From Chara braunii (taxonomy: Eukaryota; Streptophyta; Charophyceae; Charales; Characeae), in contig BFEA01000035.1 in the NCBI GenBank assembly GCA_003427395.1, positions 2,188,858 to 2,229,795 of the forward strand: a DNA stretch of 40,938 nt. The letters run 5' to 3'. The notes under the pieces are model-generated. The model saw only the letters and a list, made by a program, of their open reading frames with translations. It was not told the origin of the DNA and did not search any database. A program made the translations under genes and the position numbers. Each line of letters begins with the position of its first letter. The first letter of the stretch is position 1. Of the stretch, positions 40,366 through 40,938 are shown piece after piece.

Positions 40366-40938
40366 ATAACCACAAGAAGAAGTTTCAAACTGGCAGCAGA
40401 CAGTTCCACTGGGACCTTGCTTTGTCAGATCCAAAGTAGCCCGTGACGTTAATTTTTTTCTAGAAAGAATAGATGCGCATGGCTTATTGTACGCCGTGCG
40501 GAACATGTTGACAGTAGAGCATGGGATCGCGGCCTGGGTATGACAGGGGATGTTTTTGGTGATCAAGGCGATTTGAGGAAGGAGGATGATCGGATGGCGA
40601 AGTGAACAAGGACATTGGTTTTTTGGAGATGCAGGAGCAGTGACGTAGGGAGCTGGGATGAAGCAATATTTCATTACCTGAGTGGACAAGGCAGAAGGGC
40701 AGTGCTGGAATGTTCACGCAAGCACTCCAGTTTCTTTCATTTTGGCACATTATGTCCTCCATGAAAGTAAAGGCTCACATTTTGTGCTAAATGTTGAAGT
40801 GTGCTTTCTGTTTTTCCTTTCTTTGTGTTTTTTATTGTTCGCTCAATCTGCAATCAGACTCGTTTTCAAACACACTTTTCATGCATGTAAACAGCAACGC
40901 AGCATACTGGCGACATGCGCCCACTCAAAACTCAGAGA
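40366..40938. other. Unannotated terminal stretch
   Basis: Frames of 90-120 codons on the minus strand (40324-40762) overlap each other and show no domain. T-rich toward the end. Nothing supportable. Confidence 0.4.

Overview
This is a eukaryotic, repeat-dominated nuclear window with no clearly intact protein gene. What can be read is a series of decayed mobile elements, tandem repeats and microsatellites. The signs point to a green-lineage (streptophyte) host. An LTR-retroelement primer-binding site matches the 3' end of plant tRNA-Asp. A nuclear copy of mitochondrial cox1 carries a very short exon squeezed between a group II and a group I intron, an architecture known from charophyte and bryophyte mitochondria. 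The mix of elements (HTHEDID-type cut-and-paste relic, Ty3-like integrase, LINE reverse transcriptase, long CT/GA arrays) would suit a large charophyte genome such as Chara, but the species is inference.

Layout. 1-780 is a duplicated polypurine block. 1.58-2.51 kb holds two short tandem duplications. 2.5-6.4 kb is a decayed, intron-bearing coding relic of the family with IDGMD and GHTHEDID motifs (catalogued as DUF7869, which I consider transposase-like). It is followed by 97-bp and ~130-bp tandem arrays, the latter carrying the perfect palindrome TTATAGGCCTATAA. 8-13 kb is AT-rich, with one unknown minus-strand coding relic (9.1-9.96 kb) and a tRNA-Asp PBS at 12.13 kb that marks a minus-strand LTR element. 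13.5-15.5 kb carries a 122-bp tandem repeat and an irregular array of a short hairpin motif. 15.5-19.7 kb is GC-rich with no supportable gene.

19.75-22.17 kb (minus) and 35.3-37.7 kb (plus) are inverted copies of the same Ty3-like element tail: an unusual extra protein downstream of integrase, followed by a promoter-bearing LTR-like region. Only the right copy retains the integrase (33.17-34.58 kb). Between them lie AT-rich tandem repeats (22.2-22.8 and 23.8-24.7 kb) that flank an extraordinary cluster of nested hairpins separated by GA/CT arrays (22.96-23.54 kb); a 344-bp mitochondrial cox1 insertion (24.19-24.53 kb); degenerate repeats (25.6-26.8 kb); a 4-kb LINE relic on the minus strand with an A-rich tail (26.97-31.2 kb); and an unrecognised nonsense-riddled coding relic (32.1-32.65 kb). 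The last 3 kb holds a (CT)n array, an uncharacterised ORF, a second LINE C-terminal fragment (39.05-39.4 kb) and a G-run cluster.

There is no operon or pathway here. The relationships are those of nested insertion and decay. Several relics keep one reading frame over long distances and are broken mainly by stop codons, which suggests decay driven by cytosine deamination more than by indels.
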